Assembly: GCF_040954645.1 (NCBI RefSeq) | Contig: NC_092809.1 | Span: 66,464,141 to 66,528,140, forward strand | Origin: Diabrotica undecimpunctata | Taxonomy: Eukaryota > Arthropoda > Insecta > Coleoptera > Chrysomelidae | Length of the DNA: 64,000 nucleotides | Direction of reading: 5' to 3' | In this document: positions 11,100 through 22,012 of the stretch, one piece after another | Layout: each line of letters opens with the position of its first letter | How positions within the stretch are numbered: the stretch's first letter is position 1 | Position numbers and translations under genes: made by a program | Notes under the pieces: model-generated | What the model was told of the DNA's origin: nothing | Seen by the model: the letters and a program-made list of their open reading frames with translations, nothing else | The model's database searches: none

Positions 11100-11515
11100 T
11101 TACTGTTGTGGTATCTTATCCTTGGCTGCATCTTCCTTTACTCCATCTCGAGCTGCTTCTGTCTTCCGTAATCTAGGTAGGTGTAATCTTTTTCTGGATT
11201 TTCTTTTTATTTTCATGTTATAAGCGTCACATCGTTTGCAAGTATCAGTAAGAGGATAACGGAAATGAAGATTAAAATCTTGATTAAATATTTTCGAAAT
11301 GACGAATTTTGATACCTTCACTTCTGGTTCTTCACTTTGCATATACAAATCAAAAAGTTTTGAGATATTTAAAACAGGTGACAGACACTTTTGATTGGGA
11401 TTTGTGTTGCGGCTATAGTGCGATGTGTGTTTGGCAAATTTATTAATGAAATCTTTCATATTTTGAACATTAGTTTCCCTTGTCTTCTTATGTAAACTTG
11501 TTTTAATACTCTTTA
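11100..11515 (-). pseudogene. DUF7869-like gene, copy 3 (N-terminal fragment)
   Basis: This is a third fragment of the family seen at 2.4-7.2 kb. The 119-codon frame holds the SHYSR block (KHTSHYSRNTNPNQKCLSP), a helix LNISKLFDLYMQ, the block IFNQDFNLHFRYP and the Cys pair DTCKRCDAYN. Family-like sequence continues upstream in frame to about 11515 (SLHKKTRETNVQNMKDF). After the Cys pair it runs into a Lys/Arg-rich tail and a stop, so the acidic motifs of the putative core are missing. It is a truncated copy on the same strand as the other two. The subfamily differs, because the sequence around the Cys pair is clearly diverged from copies 1 and 2. Confidence 0.6.
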
Positions 11516-11969
11516 TTTAAAAAGAAAAAAGAACATATTTTATAAAGGTGCTCTCTATTATTTTAACAATGGATCGAAAATTCTTAGAACTAAAACACTT
11601 TAACAATGTAAGTGTTGGTTAATCTTAGGCATGGATGTTAAATCTTTGAATGCTTGTTTCTCTATATACACTTTTACACTAAGCAAATAGGCTCTTTTTC
11701 TAGCTACTGCCTCAGTTGTAGACTTTGGTAGTCAATATAATAAATTATGGTATTCATTAAAAATAAAAATACAGTAACAATTTAAGTAAAATGTAAGTAA
11801 TATTTCTATGGACAGACAAAACTGTTGCGATGTTTTTGAATGCCCAAATTCACCTTATATTTCGTGTAAGTCCATCTGGACTTGCACTTGCAGCCAATAT
11901 TCTTGCATCGTCCAAAAAGGGATACCACAGTGTGCTCAAGCATATGGTTTGTATTGTCTAATTATACAT

Positions 11970-12190
11970 CTTAGACAGGCCTTACTTTAGATCCTCATCA
12001 ATAATTATTTCCTCGATAGCATCATGGAACTCTTCTGGTTTATCCAGTATATCCTCCATGTCATCAGGTAAAGGATTTCCTATTTATCTTGGATTATTTA
12101 TTATATTTCATCGCTACAGTCACTTTCAAGGCCTTCTATATCAGAAAGGCCCTTTTTTAGCTGTTGAAGAAGGTCTTTTTTCGTTATAAA
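11970..12190 (-). pseudogene. Acidic N-terminal remnant, possibly piggyBac-like
   Basis: On the minus strand FITKKDLLQQLKKGLSDIEG is followed by LESDCSDE, a stop and frame change, and then DDMEDILDKPEEFHDAIEEI. An acidic N-terminus of this style precedes the folded domain in many piggyBac transposases, and the plus-strand piggyBac B begins just downstream with another acidic segment. It could be an inverted copy of that N-terminus or an unrelated acidic exon. Only weak evidence. Confidence 0.3.
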
Positions 12191-12339
12191 ATTTCCTTAG
12201 GGTAAAAAATTACAATGGAAATAAGGTCATTTTATGTGCGAATGACACAAGATCGTATGTTCGACTACATTTGAATGCAAATTTATACATTCTATTGACA
12301 TGCTGTTACATTTTGTTTTTTTTTTGTTTCAGATAGCGA

Positions 12340-13740
12340 TAAGTCACATAATCAAGATTCTTCAGGGAAAGAAGAAAATACAGGGGCTGATTGGGGATTA
12401 ATATTTGGCGAAATGAGAAATTTTAATTTTGAAGAAAATATAGTATTAACAGAAGAAATCCTAAACATGAAAAATGAAGAAGAATTCGACTACTTCAGAC
12501 TTTTTGTAGACGAATAAATTATCAGCATTATTGTCGAACAAACCAACATATACGCAAATCACGTGATTGTGCATAACATTGTTAAAGAAATCATTGCTCC
12601 ATCTTAAAGACTGCATAAATGGAAGGACACAGACGTGACTGAAATGTATTGCTTTTGAGGGGTACTGATTTGGATGGGTCTGGACCATAAACCTAAACTA
12701 CCTGATTATTGGAGAAATTCGGATTTATAATGGTCAAAAGTTGCAGGATATTTGCTCGAAATTTTGTTGCGTATGTGGCAATTCGCAAATAATGATTTAT
12801 GTCAAGCAGAAGACAAAATGGACAAAGTTCAGTCCCTGATAACGTTTGCTAAGTTCCAGATTTAAAAAGGTTATAGTACCAGACGAAAATATCTGCATAG
12901 ATGAAACGATGGTACCCTTTCGCGGGCGTTTAAAATTTCGCCAATATGTGAAAGGAAAAAAATATTAATTTGGTATCAAACTCTTTAAGCTCTGCCTCAA
13001 TGACGGGTATAAGTATCACTGCAAAATTTATTGTGGTGCAGACAAAATTGATGGCATGTCTGTGGCAACTAAAGTAGTATTTGAACTTATGGACGAATGT
13101 CTCGATAAAGGAATGACATTGTACACTGACAACTGTTACACCAGCGTAGAGCTAGCTAAAAAGTTACAAAGCAGACAAACGTATCTAGTAGAAACACTAC
13201 GAAAAAATCGGAAAGGTATTCCGAAAGAAGTACTGGTAAGCAAACTGAAGAAGGGTGAAATTGTAGGAAGAGAGAGAAACGGCATTGTTATTTTTAAATG
13301 GAAAGATAAGCGCGATGTCCTGATGCTTACCACCAAACATAAACTGAATTTTAGTGATGTTCCAGGTAGAATTGAGGTCAAAAAAAGCCGAAAGCTATTG
13401 TGGCTTATAATAATGCAAAAAGTTTCATTAATGTATCCAACCAATTGTCGTCTTATTATACCTCTATTAGACAGAGCATTAAATGGTACAGGAAGGTGGC
13501 AGTTGAACTACGTACTGTAACAAGCATAGTAAATGCTCATTATTTATATAATGAGAACAAAACTATACCAAAAAGAATAAGTTTAACATATTTCAAAGAA
13601 AAATTGTGCTTGAAACTACTTTTAAAGGGTAAACAAAGTTATACTCCCCACACGACACCGTCAGAACATAAATTTATTCATCTAGGTAAAAAAGTCGGTG
13701 CGTACTTTATTACCAACGAAAAAAGATGACCATGGACGAC
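12340..13740 (+). pseudogene. piggyBac B transposase, heavily mutated
   Basis: The sequence follows a plausible 3' splice site (T-rich then TTTCAG at about 12,331) with an acidic segment (DSDKSHNQDSSGKEEN). It then shows PGBD homology through many stops: YFRLFVDE, IISIIVEQTN, WMGLDHKPKLPDYW, ICIDETMVPFRGRLKF (first Asp, about 12,897-12,945), TLYTDNCYTSVELAKKL (second Asp) and TLRKNRKGIP. The 154-codon frame at 13056-13520 is the longest open piece. The third motif, read in the next frame, is AKSFINVSNQLSS: both Asp positions of the usual F-I-D-x-S-D-Q are Asn. The following SIRQSIKWYRKVAVEL matches the family. It is inactive by several independent lesions. Confidence 0.85.
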
Positions 13741-14089
13741 AGTATGCAATAAATAAAACTAAGCAAGTTACCACTAAATGCCAGGTCTGTGACCAAAAAG
13801 TTTTTTTTTTGATAAGCACAAAATTTTGCCAAAATGGTCATTTGAGTATAATTTAAAATATGTGTTATTATTTTATATTATAGTGTATTATTGTATCTAT
13901 TGTATCTATTATTAATTACAATAAACACTTTTACATCAAAATTACTTAGCGTTTAAGTTATAAAAAATCTACTATAATTCAATTGCTAATACAAAGTATT
14001 TTTTTCCCAGGCTAAGATCATTTTTAATTTGTCCCAGGCCACTCTAAGTTAAATCCTATTAGAAATACACGTGAAGTGTGTTAATGTGG

Positions 14090-14115
14090 AATACACATGG
14101 CAGTCAACGTGTTAA
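14090..14115 (+). repeat. Right terminus of piggyBac B with TTAA
   Basis: In reverse complement the end reads TTAACACGTTGACTGCCATG, the start seen at many insect piggyBac-like elements, and it closely resembles the ends of element D (38.56 kb). TTAA is at 14112-14115. I did not find a matching left end upstream of 12.3 kb. Confidence 0.6.
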
Positions 14116-14280
14116 AAAAATAAAACTTTTCTTTTATACATTTCGCTGGCTCATTATCACGAGGTTCTATGTTACATTTTGTATTTACGAAGAAAATTAA
14201 CTCTAAAAAACTTGATAATTTTTCTGGTTTTTGGAACTCAATATAACTTTTTTTTAAAACCAAACGGTTCAGTACACATT

Positions 14281-17200
14281 CTTCTTCTTCTGATGGCGCT
14301 ACAACCCTTTGTAAGTCTTGGCCTGCTTAACAATGTTCTTCCATTCTGCCCTGTCGGATACTTTCCTTCACCACTGCCTGATGTTCATGGTTTTAAGATC
14401 CCCCTCTACGTCGTCTATCCATCTTTTACGGGGCCTTCCTCTTGTTCTGTTTCCTTGGGGCTTCCATCTCTGGACTACTTTTACAACTCGAATATCTTAC
14501 ATTCTTTCTAGGTGACCAAGCCAGTTAAGTCTTTGTGACCTTACAAATCTGACAATATTTGCGCTCTGCATTAGTTCATCCAGCTCGTGGTTCATTTTAA
14601 TTCTCCACGAACCATCGCTGCATTGGGATGGTCCAAATATCTTCATAAGTATTTTGTGCTCAAATATTCTTAGTTGATTTTCATCAGTGGTTTAGAGGGT
14701 CCACGTTTCACATCCATATGTGACCACTGGTCTAATTAAAGTTTTGTAGATTCTCAGCTTAGACTCAGGATTCAGTAACTTACTTTTCATTAAGTCTTTG
14801 TATGCATAAAAGCACTTATTACCGCTAAGAATCCGTGCTTGTATTTCTTGACTGATGTTGTTGTCATTTATTATTGAGCCCAGGTAGGGAAAAGTGGAGG
14901 TATATTTGTTGGTATGGTTGTCTACCTTCAGATTCTCATGTTCATTCGATTTTGTGCACTCCATATATTTTGTTTTGTTTTCATTTATATACAGACCAAA
15001 CGTAGCAGCTTCTCGTTTCAGTTCTATAACTTTTTCGCTTAATACCCTTTTGTTGCGGCTTATTATGGCAACATCGTCCGCATATGCGCATATTTGCATT
15101 TATCTTGTATTAATACAGCCGTTTATATCCAGTTTTCTACCAACAACTTCTAAAGTTAGATTAAAAAGTGTTGTTGATAAGGCATCACTTTGTCTAACCC
15201 CATTTTCAATATCAAAGGCCTGCGTCATATCTCCATCTATTCTCACCATAGTTTTGGAACCCTCCAGAGTCATTCGTATAAGTTTAACCAACTTATTGGG
15301 TATCCCTAACATAGATAGTTGCTTTAACATCTTTTGTCGATCTACTCCATCAAACGCCTGTTTGAAATCGATACAAAAGTTGTAAATAGGTATGTTATAT
15401 TCAACACATTTTTCATGTATACCTCTTAACATATGTATTTGGTCTATAGTTGACCTCTTTGGTCTGAAGCCACATTGGTATTCACCAATAATCTCCTCCG
15501 AAAACGATTCCAGGCGGCTGTATATAATTCCTGATAATATCTTGTAAACGACGTTTAAAACTGTTATGCCCCTATAATTTTTCCATAGCGCATGTCCACT
15601 ATTCTTTATCAGTTCTGCAGTCATTCCATCTGTGTCAGGTGCGTTGTTATTTTTTAGATGTCTTAGGACGTTTATCGTTTCTTCCAATGTTGGTTGCTCA
15701 ACTAGTTGTTCTGCTGTGTGGTGAATTATTTCTTCATCTTTGTTTTGTTCTTTTTCTGGGTTTAACAGCTCTTGAAAATGCTCCTTCCACCTTTTCATTA
15801 TTTCCTCTTTCTCGCTGATAATTGCCCCATTTTTGTCCTTGCAAACTGTTGATCTTGTCATATATCCTTGGGTGCATTGCTTGATTTCCTTGTAAAATTT
15901 CGTTTTCTATTTTCTATTTTCTCTTCTGTTATTATAATCTGTAATTTGTTGTATTTTTCTATTCAACATTTCTGTCTATTTCCTTCTACATATTTTCTTT
16001 GCATTTTTGCTGAGCTCTTCATATGCCCTTCTATTCGATCGGGAATCCCTTTGTAGGCATTTCTGTCTAGCTATATTTTTGCTATTTATTACTTGTTGGC
16101 AATCTTGGTCAAACCATTCCTCGTTTCTTTTGCTTAAGGTTTCACCTAATGTTTTCTTTGCCATATTTGTAGTTGTCGTTTGGATGACATTCCATTCTTC
16201 TTAAATGTTGTTTTGTTTTCCTCTTTTATTTAATATTACTTTTAATTTCTGCTGGTACTCATTCTTATTTTTAAGATTTTTAAACATATATGTATTCCAT
16301 TTTCTTTGTTTGGTGCCTTTCTCTTTTCTTACCATTGATATTCTTTGTTTTATCTTCGATATAACCAAGAAATGGTCCGAATCGCAATTTGCGCCTCTAT
16401 AAGTTCTAACATCTGTTACGGAGTTTGCCCACCGCTTAGATATTAATATGTGATCAATTTGATTAAATTTATTAGTACCAGGTATTATCCAGGTTCCTTT
16501 ATGAATATTTTTATGCGGGAAACACGTACTAACAACTCTTAGTTTGTTTGCCATTGCCAACTGTGCCACTCTTATACCGTTGTTGCTGGTAATATCATGT
16601 AAACTATGCTAACCAAAGGATTCTGCATATATTGGCTCTACATTCTACTTGTAGTTGGTCATAGAATTGATCGGTTACTAGTTCATCTGCTGCTTCTGTT
16701 GGGGCATGGATATTAATAATTGTAATATTATGAAATTTTATCCTTAGACGTATTTTGCATATTCTTTTATTAACTGGAGTAAAACCCAAGACTGACCTGC
16801 GGCATTTATGGTTTACCATAAAATCCACTTCAAAGTCTCCTTGTCTTTCTGCCCCACATTAGTACATACTGTATTCTTTTTTATTTATCCAACCATGCCC
16901 TTTAAATCTGATTTCTTGGAGAGCTGCTATGTCTACTTCGTACTTCAATGGTTCCTGTGCAATACTTTGCATTTTGCCTACCTGCAGCATGGTTTGGACA
17001 TTCCAGGTTCCCAGTCGTAAATCCATCATTAAGTCCTTATTCCGTAGCTTTGGTCGTTATCCGTTGGTCCGTCCGGTTAGTTCATTTTTCGTAGCATTCG
17101 TGATAGCTGAGTTTAAGGTGAACAGGTTATCGGCCTATTGCACCCGAGTCCAGTGCCAGGGCTGCTGGCTATAGCTTCTGAACAAGCTATGTTTTCTCCC

Positions 17201-17430
17201 TTCCTCGTCCGCCCTGACCCTACTTTCCATTTGGGGTTGGTTACCCAATCTCCAATAGGGTTGCTCAGATTTACTGGGGTTCGCCCGTGTGATCAAGATC
17301 ACACTTCTTGGAGGTGAGGATAGGAATTGAGTAGGTGAGGCTAGAGATGTTATCTGGAAACAACATCTTGTATTGCGCCTCACTACTCCTTTGAACCCCG
17401 GTTTAGTACACACTAATAACTAAAAATAAT
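14281..17430 (-). mobile_element. RTE-like LINE, nearly full length
   Basis: This is a non-LTR retrotransposon on the minus strand, with the 5' end near 17,430 and the 3' end at about 14,281, where the tail reads (GAA)n in its own orientation. The order is 5' UTR, apurinic/apyrimidinic-type endonuclease, linker, reverse transcriptase and 3' UTR, with no ORF1, as in RTE-like elements. Smaller 3' pieces of related elements occur elsewhere in the window. The coding part is interrupted, so it is not autonomous. Confidence 0.75.
14692..17000 (-). pseudogene. RTE-like endonuclease-reverse transcriptase, interrupted
   Basis: The endonuclease part starts near 17,000 (TWNVQTMLQVGKMQSIAQEP) and continues through IINIHAPTEAADE (about 16,690) and the IDHILISKRW and SDHFLVISKI motifs (about 16,365-16,465), which carry the catalytic Asp and His of the EEP fold. 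After a linker the 253-codon frame (15861-15100) holds RT motifs: KNYRGITVLNVVYKI, GEYQCGFRPKRSTIDQIH, FCIDFKQAFD (catalytic Asp) and NGVRQSDALSTTLFN. The next frame (15099 down) has CAYADDVAII, the catalytic YADD, then the thumb region up to RPVVTYGCETWTL. Breaks are near 16,600, 16,200, 15,900 and 15,100. Some may be small indels: the stop between the last two RT frames separates blocks normally contiguous. The key catalytic residues are all retained. Confidence 0.8.
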
Positions 17431-17719
17431 CATAATCCTTGTCCTTCACACTGTCGTCACTATTATCTTCATAAAATAATTCTTCTATGTTTTAACTTAT
17501 TTGAAAACCATGACACTAAATAACATAAACTTATTCACTAATCGCTAGGTTATGATTCTGTTTACTACCTTTCTGACCACAAGGAAAGAGCAACAAAGTT
17601 CTATGTTTCAAACATACAACTTTATTACAGTGTACATTTTATATTACTTTCAAAGAAGGCTGTATGTGAATACATGCACCTATGATACTGAATTATGAAC
17701 TTTTGTTGACATACAATTA
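17431..17719. other. No gene seen
   Basis: AT-rich spacer between the 5' end of the RTE-like LINE and a short LINE tail. Confidence 0.5.
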
Positions 17720-17822
17720 TGTTTAACTGGATACCATATCGCAGAATATCGAGAATCCCTTGCAATGGTGATAGCCAACGTCGGATAACATTGATATGAC
17801 ACGTGAAGAAGAAGAAGAAGAA
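17720..17822 (+). repeat. LINE 3'-end fragment with (GAA)n tail
   Basis: About 100 bp, including CCAACGTCGGATAACATTGA and ending in repeated GAAGAA, matches in reverse the sequence at 36,645-36,745. Both are 5'-truncated 3' tails of the same RTE-like or SINE-like family, in opposite orientations. Confidence 0.6.
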
Positions 17823-17944
17823 TATACATAAATTGGTCCCCGAGAAGAACACGTACAGAATAAAAACTAGTAAATTCGTCTCCGTAAAAATAATTTATTA
17901 TCGTCATATTGTTCTGAATCAATTTTATTGTAGCATTTTAAAGT

Positions 17945-18110
17945 CATTATTATTTGAATGGGAATAAGCCGCAATTGAAGGTTAAAATAAGTTTATTGGC
18001 GTTTCAATTCCCACTTCAGAAACCGTTCTCAAAATAAGGTGTTATTAAACCTCAATAAGCTTATTTTAACCTTCAATTGTAGCTTATTCTCATTAAAATA
18101 GTAATTATCG
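17945..18110. repeat. Fold-back repeat (MITE-like), 54-bp arms
   Basis: The left arm (about 17,945-17,998) and right arm (about 18,053-18,106) are inverted copies containing CAATTGAAGGTTAAAATAAG in each. A roughly 54-bp centre separates them. The arms are about 85% identical by eye. No coding capacity. It could be a non-autonomous fold-back transposon. Confidence 0.7.
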
Positions 18111-18910
18111 TGATGATTTAAAAGCTTACGATTTTTGTATATTTTTTTATTAATTTATTTCATAAAAATAAATCATATTACTATATTATATATACAACAA
18201 AATCATAGTTATGTACAATAATATTATATTTATATGGGATTAGTCCCCAATTGATTGTAATAAAAATTACGTTTTTAAGGTTAGGTTAGGTTATGATAAC
18301 CTACTATACAACGTGATTCTTTCTTTCTTTCAACGTCTTCTGGCAACAGAAATAAATGTATTTAAAATATTAAAAAATAATTATTTCAAAATTATACCTA
18401 TGTAATTTAAGTTAATACTTATTTACAATAAGGTACTTATCCATTTTAAAAAGATCTTGTGGTAACAGCATACTATTTTTTAATTTTCTAACAGCACATG
18501 TGTGCCGTATTCCATATACGGTGAAAAAGGTAATTATTATATTGTAGAAATAGGCGGCTCCCAAAAGCACTATTAATGCTTTACGATTATGGTTTCCTTT
18601 ACACATATGAAGTATGATGCTTTTATGGACATTGCTTTTAAAGTTCATGTATATTTAAAATTATTTACACTGCTTTTGTACACCAATAACAAGATTAGTT
18701 ATGAATAGAATATCCCACAATGGTTATTGAGAAAAGATAATAAGTACGTATATAGACCGAAATTTTCTGTACTACATTACATTGTTTGATTTAACCATAC
18801 GGCGTCTTACGGTTACTTGTTGCCTTCGGGTACATTAAACGTCTTAGCCTTTTCGATAATATTGGATTTATACGTACCAAAGTATATTTCAATATAACTA
18901 AATCTTTATA
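18111..18910. other. AT-rich, no gene
   Basis: Only short chance frames are present. Three TTAGG-type units (GGTTAGGTTAGGTTA) occur at about 18,278-18,293. Confidence 0.5.
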
Positions 18911-18911
18911 A

Positions 18912-19395
18912 ATGTATTTAAAACATTTCAGATTAAAATGTTGGATATTTTCCAAAGATATTTTCACCAACGAAAAGCAACAAGAGAAACTTATAAGTAA
19001 CAAGTTACAACGAAAAAATCGTCAAGTACAGGGATCTGGAAATTCAAATACGAAGACAGTGGAGAATGGAAGGTACCCAGACCATACCTATTATGCTCTC
19101 TACTACTGGAGTCATTTCAAAGAACCTTCTAGAAAACATAAAAAAGCTAGGTCTGAATAAACATCTCTACAAGACCATGCAAAAATTTGTAATACTTTCA
19201 ACGTCCAGATGTGTACGAAAATTTTTGGGAGATACTTCAGCATAACAAGTCACCTAGGGCTCGATAACACGAAAAGAGTCCCACCAACGTACAATCCTTT
19301 TGATACCATAGGTATCTGGGATGAGTGAATTTTCCCCTTAGAGGGAGTATGAGTCGTATGACTGGATAATAATCTGGATAATAATAATAGTTCAA
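18912..19395 (+). pseudogene. R4/Dong-like LINE, C-terminal end and 3' UTR
   Basis: The C-terminal end of an R2/R4-group type reverse transcriptase is readable: IPIMLSTTGVISKNLLENI, then LGLNKHLYKTMQKFVILSTS and RCVRKFLG, ending at a stop near 19,232. A short 3' UTR ends in TGGATAATAATAATAG-like sequence (about 19,370-19,395). This block belongs at the end of the element, yet it lies upstream of the RT domain of the next fragment in the same orientation. Clade placement is by motif style and remains tentative. Confidence 0.55.
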
Positions 19396-19469
19396 AACTT
19401 CTGGCTAAAGAAGTTTTGGAGTGTACACGAGCTTTTAATAGTAATAATTAATCATGTTATTTCTGATCC

Positions 19470-20840
19470 GCAGGAAATACCACTATTTCTTACTCAAGAA
19501 ACCACTTATCTAACACCAAACTTTCAAAATAACATCCAAAATCCGGCAAGTACCCCCCAATTACTTGTCTTCCAACTTTGTATAAATTGGTCACATCTTG
19601 TGTAGTCCAGCGTATCTAGCAACACTGTTCTCTATACAATATCATAGAGCCCCAACAGAAAAGGTGCGCTAAGGGTTTCATGGGCTGCAAAGAACAACTT
19701 ATAATCGACTCAGTCATTTCCAACCAGGCGTACGCAAAAAAATGGAACCTTTTCACAGCCTTCATCGACTACAAGAAGGCTTTTGATTCAGTACCGCATG
19801 AATGGCTTCTAGATATATTGAAAATATATAAAGTCAATGATAATATAGTGACCTTTTTAAAGCATATAATAACGGAGTGGAAGACTAAAATTCACCTTTA
19901 AATACCCGGTGAAAACAACATCGAAACCGAAGATATCCCAATTAACCGGGGCCTTTTACGGGGGGACTCGTTGAGTCCTCTTTGGTTCTGTTTAGCGATG
20001 AACCCACTATCTCAGCTACTGAACTCCACTGACTCAGGTAGCATTAAAAATAACAATACTGTTGTGGCGAAGCATAATCATTTGTTGTATGATGATTTGA
20101 AATTAATGGCTTCCACTCGAAACAACTTAGATCAGATGCTAAAAACTGTAGAAAATTTCTCAAATGATATCAGTATGCATTTTGGACTAGACAAGTGCCG
20201 TATACTAAATATAGTAAGAGGAAAGGTTCAGCCCGGAAATTTCGACATGCAAGATGGCCAAAACATCAGGGAAATAGGTGAAAATAATATGCACAAATAT
20301 CTCGGAGTAAAACAAGCGTGGAAAATTGACTATAAACAAATAAAAACTAAACTAACTTCGGAGTTCGTGTGAAGAGTAAGACAACTAAATCGGTCATATC
20401 TTAATAGTAAAAATTTGTTTAAGGCATTAAATACGTACGCTTGTTCCGCGTTGAGCTATTCATTTGGTATTATAAAGTGGTCAAAAATGGATATAGAGGG
20501 TCTTCGGTGGAAAGTAAGAACACTTCTCACAAAGGGGCAAAAATATTATCCACGCAGTGCAGTAGAGAGAACAACATTACCGCAGTATCAAGGAGGAAGA
20601 GGACTTATGGATATAGGTGAGCAATTGGATAAACAAATTGATAATTTAAGAACTTATTTTCAGGTACAGGCTGCGAAATCTACTTTACATCGAGCAATTT
20701 GCGCAGTAGATGATACAACTCCGCTTAAACTGAGGGAACAAGAAATGTGCATAAACCACTTGACTCAGCAAGAAAAAATGCGCACCTGGATAAGTAAACA
20801 TCTGCATGGGCGACATCTCAATGCGACATCTCTATTTCCT
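19470..20840 (+). pseudogene. R4/Dong-like LINE reverse transcriptase, broken
   Basis: The reverse transcriptase domain reads: ITCLPTLYKLVTSC-type sequence in one frame (19,555-19,600), GCKEQLIIDSVISNQA (19,683), FTAFIDYKKAFDSVPHEWL (catalytic Asp, about 19,755-19,810), GDSLSPLWFCLAMNPLSQLL (19,965-20,025), then HNHLLYDDLKLMAS (about 20,072-20,113), which is the catalytic Y-x-D-D box with one position lost or shortened. Next come the thumb (CRILNIVRGKV, MHKYLGVKQ) and a C-terminal region with KWSKMDIEGLRWKVRTLLTK and SAVERTTLPQYQGGRGLMDI. Stops or frame changes are near 19,900, 19,960, 20,372 and 20,410. Homology stops abruptly at about 20,830 where a minus-strand LINE begins. It is 5'-truncated: the DNA-binding and endonuclease regions are absent. 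Confidence 0.7.
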
Positions 20841-22012
20841 TCTATTTTCCCTTCTAATATAAATAGTAGGATTCTGTATTTATTTTCATTTCTTACTATA
20901 TGTCCGAAGTATGCTAACTTTCTTTCTTTAATGGATTTCAAGACTTCAGATTCTTTTTGTAAACGTTGCATTACTACGTCGTTAGATATATATGATGTAC
21001 ATATGATATTCTGAGCAAGCGACGATAGCACCACATCTCGAAAGACTGTAACCGCCTGCAAGATGCATCAGTAAGTGTCCATGCCTCTGCTCCATACATA
21101 AGAATAGAAAACACATAACAATTAAGGATTTTGAGTCGGAGATGTAAGTTCAAGGTTAAATTTTAGAGAACTTTCTTCATCTGTTGGAAGGCACTCCTTG
21201 CTTTTTCGATCCTACATTTAATCTCGTATGAGTGATCCCCGCTGTCTCTGATGTTGCATCCTAGGTATGTTTTTTTCCCTTCTAATATAAATAGTAGGAT
21301 TCTGTATTTATTTTCATTTCTTACTATATGTCCGAAGTATGCTAACTTTCTTTCTTTAATGGATTTCAAGACTTCAGATTCTTTTTGTAAACGTTGCATT
21401 ACTACGTCGTTAGATATATATGATGTACATATGATATTCTGAGCAAGCGACGATAGCACCACATCTCGAAAGACTGTAACCGCCTGTAAGATGCATCAGT
21501 AAGTGTCCATGCCTCTGCTCCATACATAAGAATAGAAAACACATAACAATTAAGGATTTTGAGTCGGAGATGTAAGTTCAAGGTTAAATTTTAGAGAACT
21601 TTCTTCATCTGTTGGAAGGCACTCCTTGCTTTTTCGATCCTACATTTAATCTCGTATGAGTGATCCCCGCTGTCTCTGATGTTGCATCCTAGGTATGTTA
21701 TTTTTTCTGTTTTATCCAACCTCATTGTCTGCCATAAACTTTGCATCTGTATCTTGGTTTTTGCTTATGATCATAATTTTCTTCTTATTATTATTAAGTT
21801 TCATTCTATATTTTCTACCGATGTTAACTACTTGATCTATCAGTCTTTGTAATCCTTCAGCACTATTCGCAACAAGGACAGTGTCGTCTGCATAATTTAG
21901 ATTATTTATTACTTCACCGTTAACAATCACGCCATCAGTCGTTTCTCCCAAAGCTTCTTGAAATAGATGTTCAGAGTACGCATTAAACAGCAAAGGCGAG
22001 AGTACAATTTGC
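20832..22012 (-). pseudogene. LINE reverse transcriptase, 5'-truncated, with duplicated C-terminus
   Basis: On the minus strand the fragment starts abruptly within RT: VLSPLLFNAYSEHLFQEAL (palm), then VNGEVINNLNYADDTVLVAN with an intact YADD (about 21,885-21,930), the LQRLIDQVVNIGRKYRMKLN thumb, and the finger and C-terminal region YLGCNIRDSGDHSYEIKC and ERKLAYFGHIVRNENKYRI. The C-terminal part occurs twice because of the 428-bp tandem duplication. The family is the same as the fragments at 50.8-51.6, 53.9 and 61.0-61.3 kb (shared SPLLFN-YSE and KLGAFEMW-YRRML-type motifs). It is joined at about 22,012 to the gag-like ORF1 of another LINE. Confidence 0.7.
20845..21698. repeat. 428-bp tandem duplication inside a LINE
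   Basis: Two head-to-tail copies, about 20,845-21,272 and 21,273-21,698, are nearly identical: one C/T difference (GCCTGCAAG versus GCCTGTAAG) is visible over the stretch I compared. The segment is the thumb and C-terminal region of the minus-strand LINE (TYLGCNIRDSG ... LQKESEVLKSIKERKLAYFGH). The duplication is much younger than the LINE's inactivation. Confidence 0.9.

Noticed and set aside
11808..11990. 60-codon Cys-rich plus-strand frame as a small secreted protein
   Set aside because: Cys spacing is not a known pattern, there is no signal peptide, and it overlaps a region with minus-strand coding remnants.
18278..18293. GGTTAGGTTAGGTTA as interstitial telomere
   Set aside because: Only about three TTAGG units; too short to call a telomeric array.
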